64,000 bases of DNA, from contig NC_034015.1 in the NCBI RefSeq assembly GCF_000346465.2, positions 9,787,574-9,851,573 of the forward strand. The letters are read 5' to 3'. The notes beneath the pieces were generated by a model. That model searched no databases. It was not told the DNA's origin and was given only the letters and a program-made list of their open reading frames with translations. Positions 48,950 through 61,351 of the stretch are shown one piece after another. The position numbers and the translations under genes are program-made. Origin of the DNA: Prunus persica. Its lineage: Eukaryota; Streptophyta; Magnoliopsida; Rosales; Rosaceae. Position 1 is the first letter of the stretch. Every line of letters starts with the position of its first letter.

Positions 48950-50112
48950 GGCGGGTCATCTTTTCATTTTATTTTATAAACTGTATAGCCGGGCGGCTAT
49001 ACGCTGGATTTTTTTTATTATAAAAAAGAGTATAGCCAGACAGCTTTACTGGGGTCTTTTTTTTTTATTTTTTTTATTTTTTTATAAATAGTATTACCGT
49101 GTGGCTATACTCTTTACATACATACATACTGCAATCTTTAAAAAAAAAATTATTTTTCCCCGATTTTGGTTTATCGATAAGAGTAGTTTAGAGCATTATC
49201 CATTACTATTAGGCCATTACTCGAGTCTCTATTGTCTCCTTTTGAGTTTTTAATTTTCTAGAGTAATTACCCGTATAAAGAATTTAGTATTTTTCATGTT
49301 TAATACTCGTATTGTACACGTGGATACGTATTTTTCATGTTTAATACACTTATTTTTTTACAAAATTTTTAATAATACACACAAAATTCACGTATTATAC
49401 ACAAAATACTCACATATTATGGAATAAAAATAAAAATAATAAAAATAATTAAATACTAAGTAAATAATAATTAAAACATAACAACTAATTAAAGTAATTA
49501 AAAAAGAGAAATTCAGATTATGCTATTCTAAAAAAAATAAATTATATTTATAGAGTATAGCCGAGCGGCTATACGTTTGAAATATTCTATTTATGTAGTA
49601 TAGCCGGGTTTTCATTTTTTAAAAACACACTTTGGGCGCTAGACGGTCTTTTTTTATTTTATAAATAGTATCGCCGCGCGGCTATACTCTGGATTTTTTT
49701 ATTAGCCGGGCGGCTTTACTAAGGTATTTTTTTTTAAAATTTTATTTTGTAAATAGTATAGCCTAGCGGCTGTACTATTCACATAGATATGTGTATATAT
49801 ATTTATAATTGTTTTTCTCCTATTTTTATTTATCGATAAGAGTAGTTTAGAGTATTACCCAAGTCTCTATTGTCCCCTTTTGAGTTTTTACTTTTCCAGA
49901 GTTATTACCAGTATAAAGAATTTAGAATTTCACATTTAATACTCGTATTGTACACGTATGTATTTTTCATGTTTAATACACTTGTTTTCTACAAAATTTA
50001 AATACTAATTATTCACTAAGTAAATAATAATTAAAACATAACTACTAATTAATGTAATTAAAAAAGAAAATTCAGATTATGCTATTGAATGGGTATAGCC
50101 GCGCGGCTATAC
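48950..50112. repeat. Two-copy repeat with the GTATAGCC-GGCTATAC palindrome
   Basis: Two diverged tandem units, about 660-690 bp, share 'tttatcgataagagtagttt', 'aagtctctattgtcc' and 'taatactcgtattgtacacg' (49170-49320 against 49825-49985). The palindrome gtatagccgcgcggctatac is perfect at 50093-50112. Variants lie at 48983-49002, 49030-49049, 49091-49110, 49555-49574, 49669-49686, 49700-49716 and 49757-49776. Most are followed by 'ctgg' or 'ctctg' and a T run. No coding capacity. The repeat lies between two copies of the same villin exon. Confidence 0.85.
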
Positions 50113-50149
50113 TTGTAAAAAAAAAAATATCTATTTATAGAATAATTCT

Positions 50150-50324
50150 AGTTATAACAGAAAGTAATTACTTTCACTATCATTCTCATCCTGCATTGTC
50201 TCTTGCTCTGGTCCTGAATCATCCCCATTGCTTTCAGATGCCGGTGCTTCACCAGTCTCCTTGACTTCAGTAACTTCCTGAGAACCATCTGTTTCAGAGA
50301 AAGCATTTACACTTTTTGCTTCTG
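50150..50324 (-). pseudogene. VLN: Villin pseudogene exon B (duplicate of exon A)
   Basis: Minus strand, after acceptor TACTTGCAG: AEAKSVNAFSETDGSQEVTE, then VKETGEAPASESNGDDSGPE and DENDSESN, followed by a stop. It matches the acidic villin linker and is a second copy of the exon at 48390-48610; here the frame is intact to the break point. Flanking intron sequence to about 50460 is also shared with copy A. The segment encoding FSYDQL and the headpiece is missing. Confidence 0.75.
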
Positions 50325-50845
50325 CTGCAAGTACCCAAGTGTAACAAAAGTTATACAGTTTCAGATTCACGAGAACAAAGACATAGTCAAAATTGTCAAG
50401 AAGCAACAGATCTGAGGTTAGGGCTAGCATCTATTATGCTTAGGACTAATTCCTAACAGTTTTAAAAAAATTTACTGAAGAGAGAAGGAGGGGGAGGAGG
50501 TCAGCCTTTTAAATTATCTTATATAACTGAAAAGTAAGGTCAACTATGTTGTCTAACAGAGAAGAAAATGATTTACAGGTCACCATTGTACGAAGTAGAA
50601 AGCACTGGAGAGATACAAGTCACAATTCCAGCTATCTATCGAAATTGAATTTTAGAATAGCATCCCTACCACTAACTTGACAACCAAAAAAAAGAACAAT
50701 AACCCTCATTGAATTTCCTTACAAAATAAGATCCAGAGAATGATGTTCTTTGTAACTCTTCTGAATGATAAATCTACAATGATTTCATGGCAGATAATGT
50801 TACATAAGATCCAGAGAGAGTAGAATATACTTTATAAGAGTATAC

Positions 50846-50977
50846 CTTCAAAAATTCTGCAAGTTTTGCTAATAATTGTTGCTGCTCAATGGTGCATTGA
50901 TTTCCATTCCAAGCGAAAATTGAGGAGCCAGATTGCAGAAGGAAACACTCGGTAGAATTCAATGACAAAAATGACAT
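50846..50977 (-). pseudogene. VLN: Villin pseudogene exon C (gelsolin-like repeat)
   Basis: A 44-codon exon with acceptor TAATATAG and donor GTATAC. It reads [20 protein letters not shown] followed by [19 protein letters not shown]. This is the well-known villin stretch '[25 protein letters not shown]' of a C-terminal gelsolin-like domain. The following villin exons expected between it and the linker are absent, and no upstream exon is recognised, so it is a gene fragment. Confidence 0.8.
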
Positions 50978-52063
50978 CTATATTACATATATTGACAACA
51001 AGCAAAGATTATTCAGAAAGAGCAAAAAGTATGAAGATGATGTCCAGCAGTGGAAGAAGTCCACCAACTAAAAACAGCAAAGAAAACATTCTCTCAGAAG
51101 CATGCAGTTTCATCTTAACCTTCCTACTACATATAACAATCACAGGAAACACATGCGAAAAGAATTAAACTGCAGCCACCTAATCAGCATGTAGGAATTT
51201 TTTTATAGAAATTCATATTCACTTTGTTAAATTATAAATGACCAACCAATACTAGTTTCGAAAGGGAAATTGAAGAATAGAAAACAATATGCTTAAAGGA
51301 AATCAAAAGAAAAAAGTGAAAACAATCCCATTGAATATTTCTCTCAAATAATGCAATCTGCACCTTAGAAAATTTTAAAGAAAGCATACTAGTAGTAATC
51401 AGATAATAGACGTGGATAAATTGTGTCATTTTATCTGATTTTATTTTGAGAGGACATAGTATGATGTAACAATGTCGGTTATTTATTGTCGTGGTTTTAT
51501 GCATCAAAAGAAGGTAGTAGATTTCATGAAGGTTTAAAAAATGTCTACACGACGGTGAATTCTCATTTCTATTGTGATTTTGGTAGTAATGATTGGACGC
51601 GGTGGCTTCATGTCCGTCTCTGTTCGTCGCCTTTCCGGCTTCCTATATAGAATCTCTTGCTTCTCATTTCTCACTGGAGGGGCTGGGATTTTCCTAAAAC
51701 TTGCATGCGTTCATTGAGATCTTATTTTCAACGGTCTCAAATTTAACAAATTAATTTCTGCTCAAGAATAGGACTAGACTACTAGTGTTTAATTGTTGTA
51801 GGGGATTGGACGTGATGTCTTACAATTATGTATATCTGAGAAAGTCCTTCAGCCAGTTTTATGTGCTCCTACTGAACCCAAAAAAGACAGTCGTCAAATG
51901 GGCTTTTGCTTGGTACCCCGTCCAAAAAATGATTGATCGGCTGTTATTTTGTCAAAAGTACAAGACACCAAATTGGTATTTTATTTAAATTTTCCCAAGA
52001 AAATACACACATATCTATAGAATGCATTACACTGTTTTACCAGGTCAAAATTATAATACACTA
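50978..52063. other. Spacer without a recognised gene
   Basis: No upstream villin exon, other gene or repeat boundary was recognised. The G/C-richer stretch at 51595-51700 has no open frame of interest. Confidence 0.4.
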
Positions 52064-54622
52064 CTAAACATGACAAAACTTTCTTTGCAAACGAGTCACT
52101 TTCAACTCAATTGCTAGTGTTACTTTATCTTTGGTGTCATCAAAAAATCGAAAATAAGCATACCTCCATGATTTCTTCACGAGTAATGTGCCAAAAACAC
52201 CCCAAAAGCCTACGATAAAGCCAAGTCCCATGCCCACATAGAACCACATCTTATCATTTCCATCTTCATTATTGTGTTTCGCATTTGTAATGGTCAAAGT
52301 GTCATCTCCAGGGCACTTAGTTGGAAGAGGAAAGCCACAAAGTGATGGATTGCCCATATAAATGGAAGAATCAGTGAACGTTTGGAGTTGGCTGCCCAAG
52401 GGAATTCTCCCCACCAAGTTGTTATTAGCCAAATTCAAGTGCGACAAGAATGTTAAAGATTCAAGGCTTCGAGGAATTTGTCCTGAAAGACGGTTGTTTG
52501 AAAGATCAAGAGTTTCGAGCCCATGCATATTTCCAACAATCGAGGGGATGTTACCAGTCAAATGATTCCTCGACAAGTTCAAGGTACCCAATAAAGTGAG
52601 GCCACCAATTTCTTGAGGGATTTCACCTTCCAAAATATTTGATGAAAGATCAATGCTCTTTACCAGCATTAGAGTGGTGTTATAAACGCGTTCTTGTCCT
52701 TTTAATATCACCATGGTTTGTGGAAGATAGTAGTTGTTGTATATATCGGAAACATTATGGATGAGAGAAGTCAAATTATTGAAGCATGTGGGAATAGTAC
52801 CTGAAAAGTTGTTGTGGCTGAGGTCGAGGATGTGAAGGTAGCCAAGATTGCACAATTGTCGGGGAATATGTCCAGTGAAAAAGTTGGATTGCAATCGTAG
52901 CATGCACAACATGGATACATTTGATCCTCCTATCCATGGAGGTATGCTCCCAGATAATTTGTTGCCTCCAAGATCGATAATTTTCAAAGCAGAGCAATTG
53001 TGCAAAGAATCGGGAATCTTATCGCCAAAATTGTTGTTGTTGAGCTTCAATATTTCAAGAGAACTTAATATTCCCATTGAAGTGGGAATATTACCAGAGA
53101 GATTGTTGTAGGCAGCATCTACAATGGTTATCTGGCTCCACGAACTCCAAGTGTGGGGGAATTCTCCAAAAAAATGATTGCTCCTCAGGGAAAGGATTGT
53201 TAGGTTTTGCATGTTGCAAATAGAAGGTGGAATTGTACCATTCAAATGATTTTCCGAAATATACAATTCTTCCAATTTGGGCATTAGTTTGTCAAAATTG
53301 GAGGAAATTGGCCCGTAAAATAAATTGCTTTCAAGATCAAAGTAAGATGCATTAGTGGACCAAAGTGGGAGTGGGCCCTCAAATTGATTATGAGCCAAAT
53401 TTAATAAACGTAACTTCGGAAATCTCATCAATTGGTTGGATGAAAGCCTTCCTCGGAATTGGTTATGAGATAAATCCAGGTATTCTAGTTGGGAAGATAG
53501 CTTCAACAACCATTCCTCTGGTATAGAATCTGATATTCCAGTTCTACGAAGGACAACCTGTACTAGTTCAGTCTGAGATTGAAGCCATACAGGAAAACCA
53601 GGACCTACTTTGTAGTTTCTAATCACAATTGTGTGGAGCTTGAAAGAAGGAACCCAATCATGAGACAAGTTGAAAACGAGGGACATGGGCTTCTCTATGT
53701 CATCAAGATTGTTACCTATTGAAAGACTTTTCAATTTGGTGAGATTAATGAAATGGGCTTCCGTTAGAATACCTTCCCATGAATTGAAAGACAGATTGAG
53801 TTCAACTAGCTCGGAGAGTTGTCCTAGACTTTGTGGAATGGACCCGTTCATGTGATTAAAAGAGAGGTCCAAGTACTGCAAACTTTTTAACATTCCGAAG
53901 GAGGCCGGCAATTGGCCTTCCAACTCACAACCAGACAAATCTAGTGACTCTAAGGAAGGAAGCATGTTAACAGCATGCAGCCAACCTGTGCTGCTACTAA
54001 GATTCACTTCATTGAGATTGAGGTATTTTAGGGAAGAGAGATGAGAAAGCCAATTCAAGTTTTTGGAATATATTTTGGATGAAGAAAAACCGACATCAAG
54101 ATAGTTCAAGTTTGACAAGTTTCCAAGAGAAGAGGGAATCTCTCCTGTAAACTGTGCAAAGGAGATATTGAGATACCTCAGAGATTTAAGCTCCCCAAAG
54201 AACTTAGGAATTTGGATCCCTTCAAAATTATTCAAACTTAAGTCCAGGTAATGCAAGTGTTTCAAGCTAAGCAAAGAAGGATTTATCTTACCCCCCAAGC
54301 GAGACTGGCTATAAGCCAACTCGTCCCACTCTTCAACAGCCGTGGACTTGTCATATGTATTCCGGAGATCCATCTCGGCAACATGACTGGTGCGGTTGTT
54401 GCATGAAATCCCTTCCCAGCGGCAACAATCATGACCCACCCAAGAAGAAAGCCTACCAGACGTATCATTAAGATCTTGTTTAAAGCTCAAAAGTGCTTTC
54501 CTTTCTTCCTCAATGCATATTGGTTTCACTTTTATACCCGTGCTTGCAAGTCCAGTATCACCCAACAAGCACAACAAAAGGAGCAAATATTGGGAAATAT
54601 TCATCAGGTGATAGATTTTCAT
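52064..54622 (-). CDS. LRR receptor-like protein, EIX type
   Basis: An intronless 852-residue receptor-like protein of the plant cell surface, in the class of tomato EIX1/2 and Cf-type receptors. These sense microbial patterns or effectors and signal through SOBIR1-type partners. The ATG at 54622 gives a signal peptide (about residues 1-27, [15 protein letters not shown]). The LRR N-cap is [18 protein letters not shown] with paired Cys in [11 protein letters not shown]. About two dozen extracellular LRRs of the LxxLxxLxLSxNxLxGxIP form follow. A non-LRR island near [20 protein letters not shown] precedes the last LRRs and the C-cap [17 protein letters not shown]. The membrane segment is 792-815 ([20 protein letters not shown]), followed by a 37-residue tail without a kinase. 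It is somewhat shorter than typical EIX proteins (about 950-1000). The ligand is unknown. The frame is intact. Confidence 0.93.
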   Translation of the reverse strand: MKIYHLMNISQYLLLLLCLLGDTGLASTGIKVKPICIEEERKALLSFKQDLNDTSGRLSSWVGHDCCRWEGISCNNRTSHVAEMDLRNTYDKSTAVEEWDELAYSQSRLGGKINPSLLSLKHLHYLDLSLNNFEGIQIPKFFGELKSLRYLNISFAQFTGEIPSSLGNLSNLNYLDVGFSSSKIYSKNLNWLSHLSSLKYLNLNEVNLSSSTGWLHAVNMLPSLESLDLSGCELEGQLPASFGMLKSLQYLDLSFNHMNGSIPQSLGQLSELVELNLSFNSWEGILTEAHFINLTKLKSLSIGNNLDDIEKPMSLVFNLSHDWVPSFKLHTIVIRNYKVGPGFPVWLQSQTELVQVVLRRTGISDSIPEEWLLKLSSQLEYLDLSHNQFRGRLSSNQLMRFPKLRLLNLAHNQFEGPLPLWSTNASYFDLESNLFYGPISSNFDKLMPKLEELYISENHLNGTIPPSICNMQNLTILSLRSNHFFGEFPHTWSSWSQITIVDAAYNNLSGNIPTSMGILSSLEILKLNNNNFGDKIPDSLHNCSALKIIDLGGNKLSGSIPPWIGGSNVSMLCMLRLQSNFFTGHIPRQLCNLGYLHILDLSHNNFSGTIPTCFNNLTSLIHNVSDIYNNYYLPQTMVILKGQERVYNTTLMLVKSIDLSSNILEGEIPQEIGGLTLLGTLNLSRNHLTGNIPSIVGNMHGLETLDLSNNRLSGQIPRSLESLTFLSHLNLANNNLVGRIPLGSQLQTFTDSSIYMGNPSLCGFPLPTKCPGDDTLTITNAKHNNEDGNDKMWFYVGMGLGFIVGFWGVFGTLLVKKSWRYAYFRFFDDTKDKVTLAIELKVTRLQRKFCHV

Positions 54623-55560
54623 TTTTCGAATCAAGTTTTCTCAATTTGATGCAGATGAACACACAACAAGTGAACTCATACATTTATATAATTATACAAG
54701 GCCACTAGCGCGTGTAAAAATCAAAACCAAAATAAAGGGTCCAGTTGCTCAAACCATTTTGCAAGTTTGCAAGTCCAACACATTTTCTTGACTTCTCATC
54801 ACTATCATTGTCATCAATGCTGTTAATATTATGGCTAATTAAAGATGACTTTATAATTGGTCAGTTTGGCAAGTTCAAGCCATGGTTCTCTCTGTCTCTA
54901 TAACGTGCCAGTACCAAACAAATGCCCCGACTGACTAACGTAACAGTACCAAACAAATGCCTCGACACACGTGGGTTGATACCGCATAAGATAGGGATTG
55001 AGGATACACAAGATTCCAGGCCCTTAACCCATTTTGCAAGTTTGTAAGTCCAATAAGGTACGTGGAATGGAATTATATGCATTTTCATGAGTAAACTGCA
55101 TGGTTGGTCCCCAAATGCGCATGGTTGGCTTCTTACTTACGTTTCCAAGATTTGAAAGTCGATTGGGCAAAACTTATATAATAAACTTGACGAAACGAGT
55201 GAATTTCATTAATAAACATAAAAAGATTACATAGTGAGGGGAGACGTAATAAGCCTTACCCTCAAATGTATTTATATCTACAAATACAAAAACTAAAATA
55301 AAAACCCAAAGAAAAAAAAAAGAAAAAAAAAAGTATTTCACATTAAAAAGAAAGATAAAATAAGGGACTACATTAATTAAAAAAAAGCCAGGTTTATATC
55401 AAGAGCAATGGGAAGGAGGAAAATTGGCGGAGCTAGTTTTTTTTTTTAACGAGTTGTGACCTCATTTCTCCCCTTGTTTCCTTTTATAAACGTCTATTAT
55501 GACATCTATTTTTGGCTTTCCACCTCGAGCTCCATAGCCCTATCAATCATGTTCCATAAT
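54623..55560. promoter_or_regulatory. Upstream region of the receptor-like protein gene
   Basis: The presumed promoter. 'aaccattttgcaagtttgca' with 'agtccaa' near 54753 is repeated as 'acccattttgcaagtttgta' near 55028. A shorter pair, 'cagtaccaaacaaatgcc', occurs at about 54909 and 54945. A (TATATAA)-like motif is near 54685. Nothing else is recognised. Confidence 0.35.
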
Positions 55561-55619
55561 TTCTGAAATAGCTATCTTTGTGCGAGACAAAAAAATTTAA
55601 TAATCATAAGTAATGTAGA

Positions 55620-55910
55620 AAATATTTTTCTAACAAAAAGAGAGAAGGAAAAGGAAGAAATAAGAAGAGGAGAGAAGATAGAAGAAAAAAGAAAAAAAGA
55701 GGAAAGATGAGAGAAGGGAAAGAAAGGAAAAAAAAAAAAAAGAGGGAGAGAAGAGAGAAGGAAAAGAATGAAAAAAGAGAGAGAGAGAGGAGAGAAGGAA
55801 AAGAACACAAAAAGGAGAGAGGAGAGAGGAGAGTGTAGGTAATAGTTTTTTTAACAAAAATTTGGGCTCGGCAAAAGAGGAGAGAGGAGAGAGAAGAGTG
55901 TGAGTAATTT
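55620..55910. repeat. GA-rich low-complexity tract
   Basis: Long runs of 'gagagaagg' and 'aaaagagg' type. At the right, a unit with 'gagagtgtaggtaatagttt' is repeated as 'gagtgtgagtaattttttt' (about 55826-55915). Antisense Ser/Phe-rich frames here are composition artefacts. Confidence 0.85.
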
Positions 55911-56089
55911 TTTTTTAACACAAATTTCGGCCGGGCATGAGCCCAGTTTGCCATAGGCTAGAACTGCCACTACTTATGCATGAAATTGTTGGAAAAAAAA
56001 AAGAAAGATAATTGTTATATTTACATAATTTTGAAAATAAAATTTCACTATAAATTTGAAATAAATATAAGAAAATAACGACAAGGAAA

Positions 56090-56732
56090 AATTAATAATA
56101 CTTTACAAATGATTGAGTCTAGAACTTGGTTCTATCTCCTCAAGACGAAATTGCCTCCCCATAGGTGCCTTTAGGATTTGATTGGCAAACATCTCATAGG
56201 ATACAATGATCGACTTTTTGTTGGAGCAAACGTGTCCTAGGATACAACGATCGACTTCTTGTTGGAGTAGCACTCCAATCCCCAAGAAAAGCAAACTTAA
56301 AATTGTGTACGAACTCTCTCTTACTAACTCACTATGTTTCTGAAAATACAATGCTATGAATACTCTAAAAACTAGTATTGTCGGATGACAATTGGCTGAA
56401 TGAAATGTTGTAGGACCTTTTCTATTTATAGGCAACAAGGCCTCTGTTCAGAAAAATATGTGATTGAAAAATATCAACAAATGTGTCTTTTCCTATTACA
56501 ACCACAAATCAAGAAGTGCAATGTTTTAATTACTATGAAACAATACAACTTTTCACATAAAGTATTATTATTTTATTCACCAAAAAAATATATTTTATTT
56601 TTCCTCTGTTAAGAACATGACTATTCCCAATTGATACATACCAATTCGTAAAAGTCATGTACTTGAAGTCAAGGGTTCCACAATTTAATTTCCATTCAAA
56701 AAATTAAATATAAATATTATAATTTTCTAACA
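56090..56732 (-). mobile_element. 3' LTR of the copia relic (minus orientation)
   Basis: On the minus strand an LTR starts TGTTAGAAAATTATAATATT at 56732, right after a short purine run (TGTAGGGATT). A TATA-like box, CTATAAATAG, lies at about 56421-56432. The far end near 56090 is a guess, because no second LTR was found for comparison. Confidence 0.45.
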
Positions 56733-57276
56733 AATCCCTACATGAATGGAAATTAATTAATGCAAATGTACAAGGCAGACACTTGAGAGAATTCGGTTGA
56801 AAAGGCACCACATCAAGATAGGTAGCTTTTGGCCTTGAACCTTCCATAGTGAAGTAAAATCGGATTTACTAACTAATCAGTGAACATGATGTCTTGAACT
56901 GTTCAACCGTCTTGTAAACCGAATCAATATTACTCACATAATACCTTTTCATACACATTTGGTTCTAGGTTGTGTCCTTTCATGGACCACTCTTGGTGTT
57001 CGTCACTACTTTAGAGAATTGAGCCTTGCAATTTTCATAGAAACGGTCTAATTATAAAGAGTACCCTGCTATACTCCACTTGGTTTTCCAAGACACAAGA
57101 ATCATTAAAAGATTAACTTAACCATACACGATGCAGGGAGCATTGTATCATTATAGGAATGGGCAGGGGATGGAATCCTCACAATGCTCGCACTTTAGTT
57201 ACACATAACTTAGTTGTCCCTTTGAACCTAAGTCTTAGGATCTCCAGTCAGCTAGGTTGGGTGTCCATAATGACAA

Positions 57277-58552
57277 CTATTGAGATATAGTCTTTAGTCC
57301 CATTCCCCTCGATGATTTGTTAACTAGCTCTCTCATCAAACCTTTCGTAAACAGATCCACTAAATTATCTCTTGACCTTATATAGTCAATAGTAATTATA
57401 CCACTTGAGAGGAGTTTTCTTACAATATTATGTTTTCGAAGTATGTGTTGAGACTTACCATTATACATATTATTTTGAACCCCTCCAATCATCGCTTAAC
57501 TATCACAATGCATACATATTGTGAGCACAGGCTTTGGCCAATACAAATGGATATCTTGTGTAATGCAATGCATAGTTCTTGGTATAGCTCAAATACCTAA
57601 GAACCCTAATAATCTCTTTCTAGTGATCTCTTCTAGGATTGCTTGTATATCTACTCAATTTATTAATTGAGTATGCTAGGTTAGGGCGAGTACAGTTTGT
57701 GACATACATCAAACTGCAGATTATTCGTGCATAATCAACTTCTGATATACCTTGACTAGTGTTCTTCGTCAAATGAAGATTCACATCATATGGAGTCTTT
57801 GCAAGATTATATTCATACTTACCAAATTTGGCAAGTATTTTCTCAATATAATGTGATTGAGACAAGACTATTCCATCTAATGTTCTAAAGATTTTAATTC
57901 CTAGGATAACATCTGCAATTCCCATATCTTTCATATCAAATTTATTAGACAAAATTCTTTTAGTAGATTTAATCATATCATTATCGCTTCCAATGATAAG
58001 CATGTCATCTATGTAAAGATATTTATTGACATAACAATTTTGAGTGATTTTTGTGTAAACACATTTATCACACTCATTAATTTTGAATCCATTTCACCTT
58101 ATTGCATGGTCAAATTTAAAATGCCATTGTTTTGGTACTTGCTTTAAGCCATACAAAGACTTAACAAGCTTACACACTTTCTTCTCTTGTCTAGGAACAA
58201 CAAATCCTTCCGGTTGTTCCATGTAAATTTCCTTTTCTAAATCACCATTTAGAAAAGCAGTTTTAACATTCATTTGATGTATTTCAAGATAACGCAAAGT
58301 AGCAATTGTAATTAGCATTCTAATGGATGTTATTCTTGTAACCGGTGAATATGTATCAAAGTAGTCTAAGCCCTCTTTTTGCTTATAACCCTTTACTACA
58401 AGTCCTGCCTTATACTCGTCTATGGATCCATCTGCTTTCATCTTGCTTTTGAAAATCCACTTGTAACCGATAGGTTTATTTCTAGGAGGAAGATCCACTA
58501 ATTCCCACTGTTGAAGGAAAATATGATCCTCCCAACATAACTTCACCACCAC
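57277..58552 (-). mobile_element. Ty1/copia pol relic (reverse transcriptase to RNase H)
   Basis: The minus strand encodes copia reverse transcriptase from 58552: NKPIGYKWIFKSKMKADGSI, QMNVKTAFLNGDLEKEIYME and LVKSLYGLKQVPKQW. A TGA at about 58095 interrupts the frame. The same frame continues with the YIDDM active-site motif near 58020, IADVILGIKI and CTRPNLAYSINKLSRYTSNP to 57620. RNase H C-terminal sequence (IRSRDNLVDLFTKGL) follows in another frame, 57492-57277. Gag, protease and integrase are missing. It is dead, with a nonsense codon and at least one frameshift. Confidence 0.85.
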
Positions 58553-58689
58553 TAATTAAATAATGGAGTTTTATTATTTTAGGTTCGACTCATTTGAGAC
58601 GCAGTGTCTCTTAATTACAATCCCTTGCTTCAAGGGAACACCCTTTGATTCCATCATAAAGAAAGATAACATGTGTGTTTGATTTTGTA

Positions 58690-59110
58690 GCTGCTCTCAA
58701 GTCCAACCTCAGGATGCCTATGTTTCCCTTGTGGGAATCAAGCCACCCGTAGTTCAAAGATTCGTAATGAATAGATGACTCATTGCAAAAGGGAGGATTT
58801 TTATGAATTTGATTGAAAAAGAGTTTGAGTGAATTTAGCTGAATAAACCAGGGATTCGATTTTGATATGTGTTTTGGGGCGAATTTGGTTAAGAATAAAC
58901 CAGGGATTCTATTTGGAGATTTGGGCGATTGCATCTAAATTGATTCTCTATATTGCCTACGTACCCTTTCGAAGGGATCAAACCAATGTAGTTTGGAAAT
59001 TAGATTTGTGTGGAGATAGATAATTGATTTGTGAGAATTTGGTTGTGGTTGCGTCTATTGGGATTCTAGACTGCCTACGTACCCTTGATGGGATCAAACC
59101 GTCGTAGTTC
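58690..59110. repeat. Three-copy repeat, tgcctacgtaccct ... gggatcaaacc ... gtagtt
   Basis: Copies are near 58707, 58952 and 59071. Each holds 'gcctacgtaccctt', 'gggatcaaacc' and 'gtagtt'. Such words occur in untranslated parts of plant gypsy elements. The element itself is not identifiable here. Confidence 0.6.
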
Positions 59111-59119
59111 TAAATTGAT

Positions 59120-59850
59120 ATAGAAATTAATAGGTAAGTGTGGCCCACTAATTTAGAATTTGTGTTTGAGAGATTTGATTTTAATCTCATTGGAATTTTC
59201 ATGGGTAGATGGCCCATGGGAAAAATTAGAAATTAATGGGTAAATGTGGCCCACTAATTGAGAATTTGTGTTTTGAGATTTAAATTTAATCTCATTGGAA
59301 TTTTCATGGGTAGATGACCCATGGAAAAATTAGAAATTAATGGGTAAGTGTGGCCCGCTAATTGAGAATTTGTGTCTTTGGGACAATTTGGAGATTTTCA
59401 TAGGTAGATGACCTATGAGAAAAATTGGAAATTAATGGGTAAGTGTGGCCCACTAATTGCGAATTTGTGTTTGAGAGATTTGAATTTAATTTCATTGGAA
59501 TTTTCATGGGTAGATGACCCAAGGGAAAAATTAGAAATTAATGGATAAGTGTAGCCCACTAATTGAGAATTTGTGTTTGAGAGATTTGAATTTAATCTCA
59601 TTAAAATTTTCATGGGTAGATGACCCATGGGAAAAATTAGAAATTAATGGGTAAGTGTGGCCCACTAATTGAGAATTTGTGTTTGAGAGATTTGAAATTA
59701 ATCTCAATGAAATTTGTATGGGTAGATGACCCATGAGAAAAATTGGAAATTAATGGGTGAGTGTGGCCCACTAATCGAGAATTTGTGTTTGAGAGATTTG
59801 AATTTAATCTCATTGAAATTTGCATGGGTAGATGACCCATGGGCAAAATT
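59120..59850. repeat. Tandem array, about 7 copies of a ~105-bp unit
   Basis: The motif gaaattaatgggtaagtgtg recurs near 59124, 59228, 59332, 59427, 59532, 59639 and 59745. Each copy continues 'cccactaattgagaatttgt', 'gatttgaatttaatctcatt' and 'catgggtagatgacccatgg', the last being a short palindrome. Spacing is 95-107 bp. Confidence 0.95.
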
Positions 59851-61351
59851 GGATGGTTTTGTACTATTTTTCTTTTTGTCAATGTCCAAGAAAAATAATG
59901 AGCAATTTTTATTAACTCACTAATTTTCTAAAATTGATATTTACACTTGGGCCCAAATATGGCTATGAGGATTTTTAAAATTGATCCATGAACTATATAA
60001 TAGGCAATTTAGGCCTCTGTAAATTCAATGGGTAATTATTTGGATCACCCATTAAATACTATGGGTTTTTGAGTGTTAATGGGCAATTATTTTTGACAGC
60101 CTATTATTCTATTTCGGGCCTTTGATATTTTGACTGAAACCATGATCAAAAATTGGTTCACAACTGTGGTTTTTGTGCCAACAGAGACTAGCGTGCAGCT
60201 TGTTGGAGAACAATCAGTATAAAACTAAAATAACATAATAATAAAACAGAAACGAAATATGCTTTATTTAAAAATAATCAAATCAATACAACTGTAAAAT
60301 AATTTGCTGAATACTTACTTGAATTGTAGATAGAGTCCTGCAGGGTTGCAGTGTCCTTTAGACAGTATTTCTCATCTACCATTGTGCTTGTAGTTTGATA
60401 GGAGTCTGTCTACCAGGATTAAACTATCTCAAATCAAAGCCTAAGCACTGTGGCTTTGATTTCTGGCGAACAGTTATATAATTTCTCTCATGAAGTGTTA
60501 AAATGTGAGAATGATAATACTGTTCAAAAGTGTCTATCTGGTTTGGACAAATTGTCAATATATAGAGGTCTGACACCTCTTCATCCAACAATTATGTTAA
60601 CTGTTTAATAGATTTGAATTTCATATTTTGATTTTATTAAAAAATGAATTTTTAATTAATGAAAATAAATCATTAATTAAATCAACATGATGAGGTCTAA
60701 CTTTTGACCAGTACATGAACTTTATGAATCCTTTTATAAAACACCCTCTGTCACTTAGTCTTTCAGGAACCTCGTTAAGTGATGAGGTGGCACTGTCGAT
60801 GTGGATTTTTTTGATAACATAGAGAAATTTAAAAGGTCACCATGGGAGCTTAAAGTTAGAGGTTGCCATATCAGATTCGAGCCCAAATGCAGCTGCACGC
60901 ATTGCCATCCCCCAAGAAAATAAAGCCCTAATTCCCAAATCAAGCCCAAATCGTCGATTCCTCTACAGAATACAGAAAAAAGAACTCATCTTTCCACAAC
61001 CAAAAGCCTTCGATTCCTGTGGATTGCAGGGGTAAAGGGAATTGAATCTTGAAAGTTTGAGTTGTTGTCGGTGATGGCTTGGTGTACCAGACTTCGAGGA
61101 GAAGTGAGACCAGATTACGGTGATATTGGATTTGTGGGTTGTATTTGTAAGTTTCGAATAGGGGGGCCAGGTTTTGGGTTGTGTTTGTCAGTGTTGTGCT
61201 ATATTGCTTTTGGCTTTTTCCGTTTATGATTTTACCATTTTATGTTTTGGTTTGATTGTTTCTGGTTTTGCCATTTGTTTATGTTGTTCCCATTAGTTTA
61301 TGTTTTTCCATTTTACGGTTTGGGTTCCATTTGATACTTAAATGAGGGTTT
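59851..61351. other. Spacer and likely 5' part of a degenerate MULE
   Basis: No gene is recognised. From about 60890 the sequence (aaataaagccctaattccca and following) looks like the leader of a MuDR-type transposon gene leading to the ORF at 61352. No terminal inverted repeat was identified. Confidence 0.35.
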
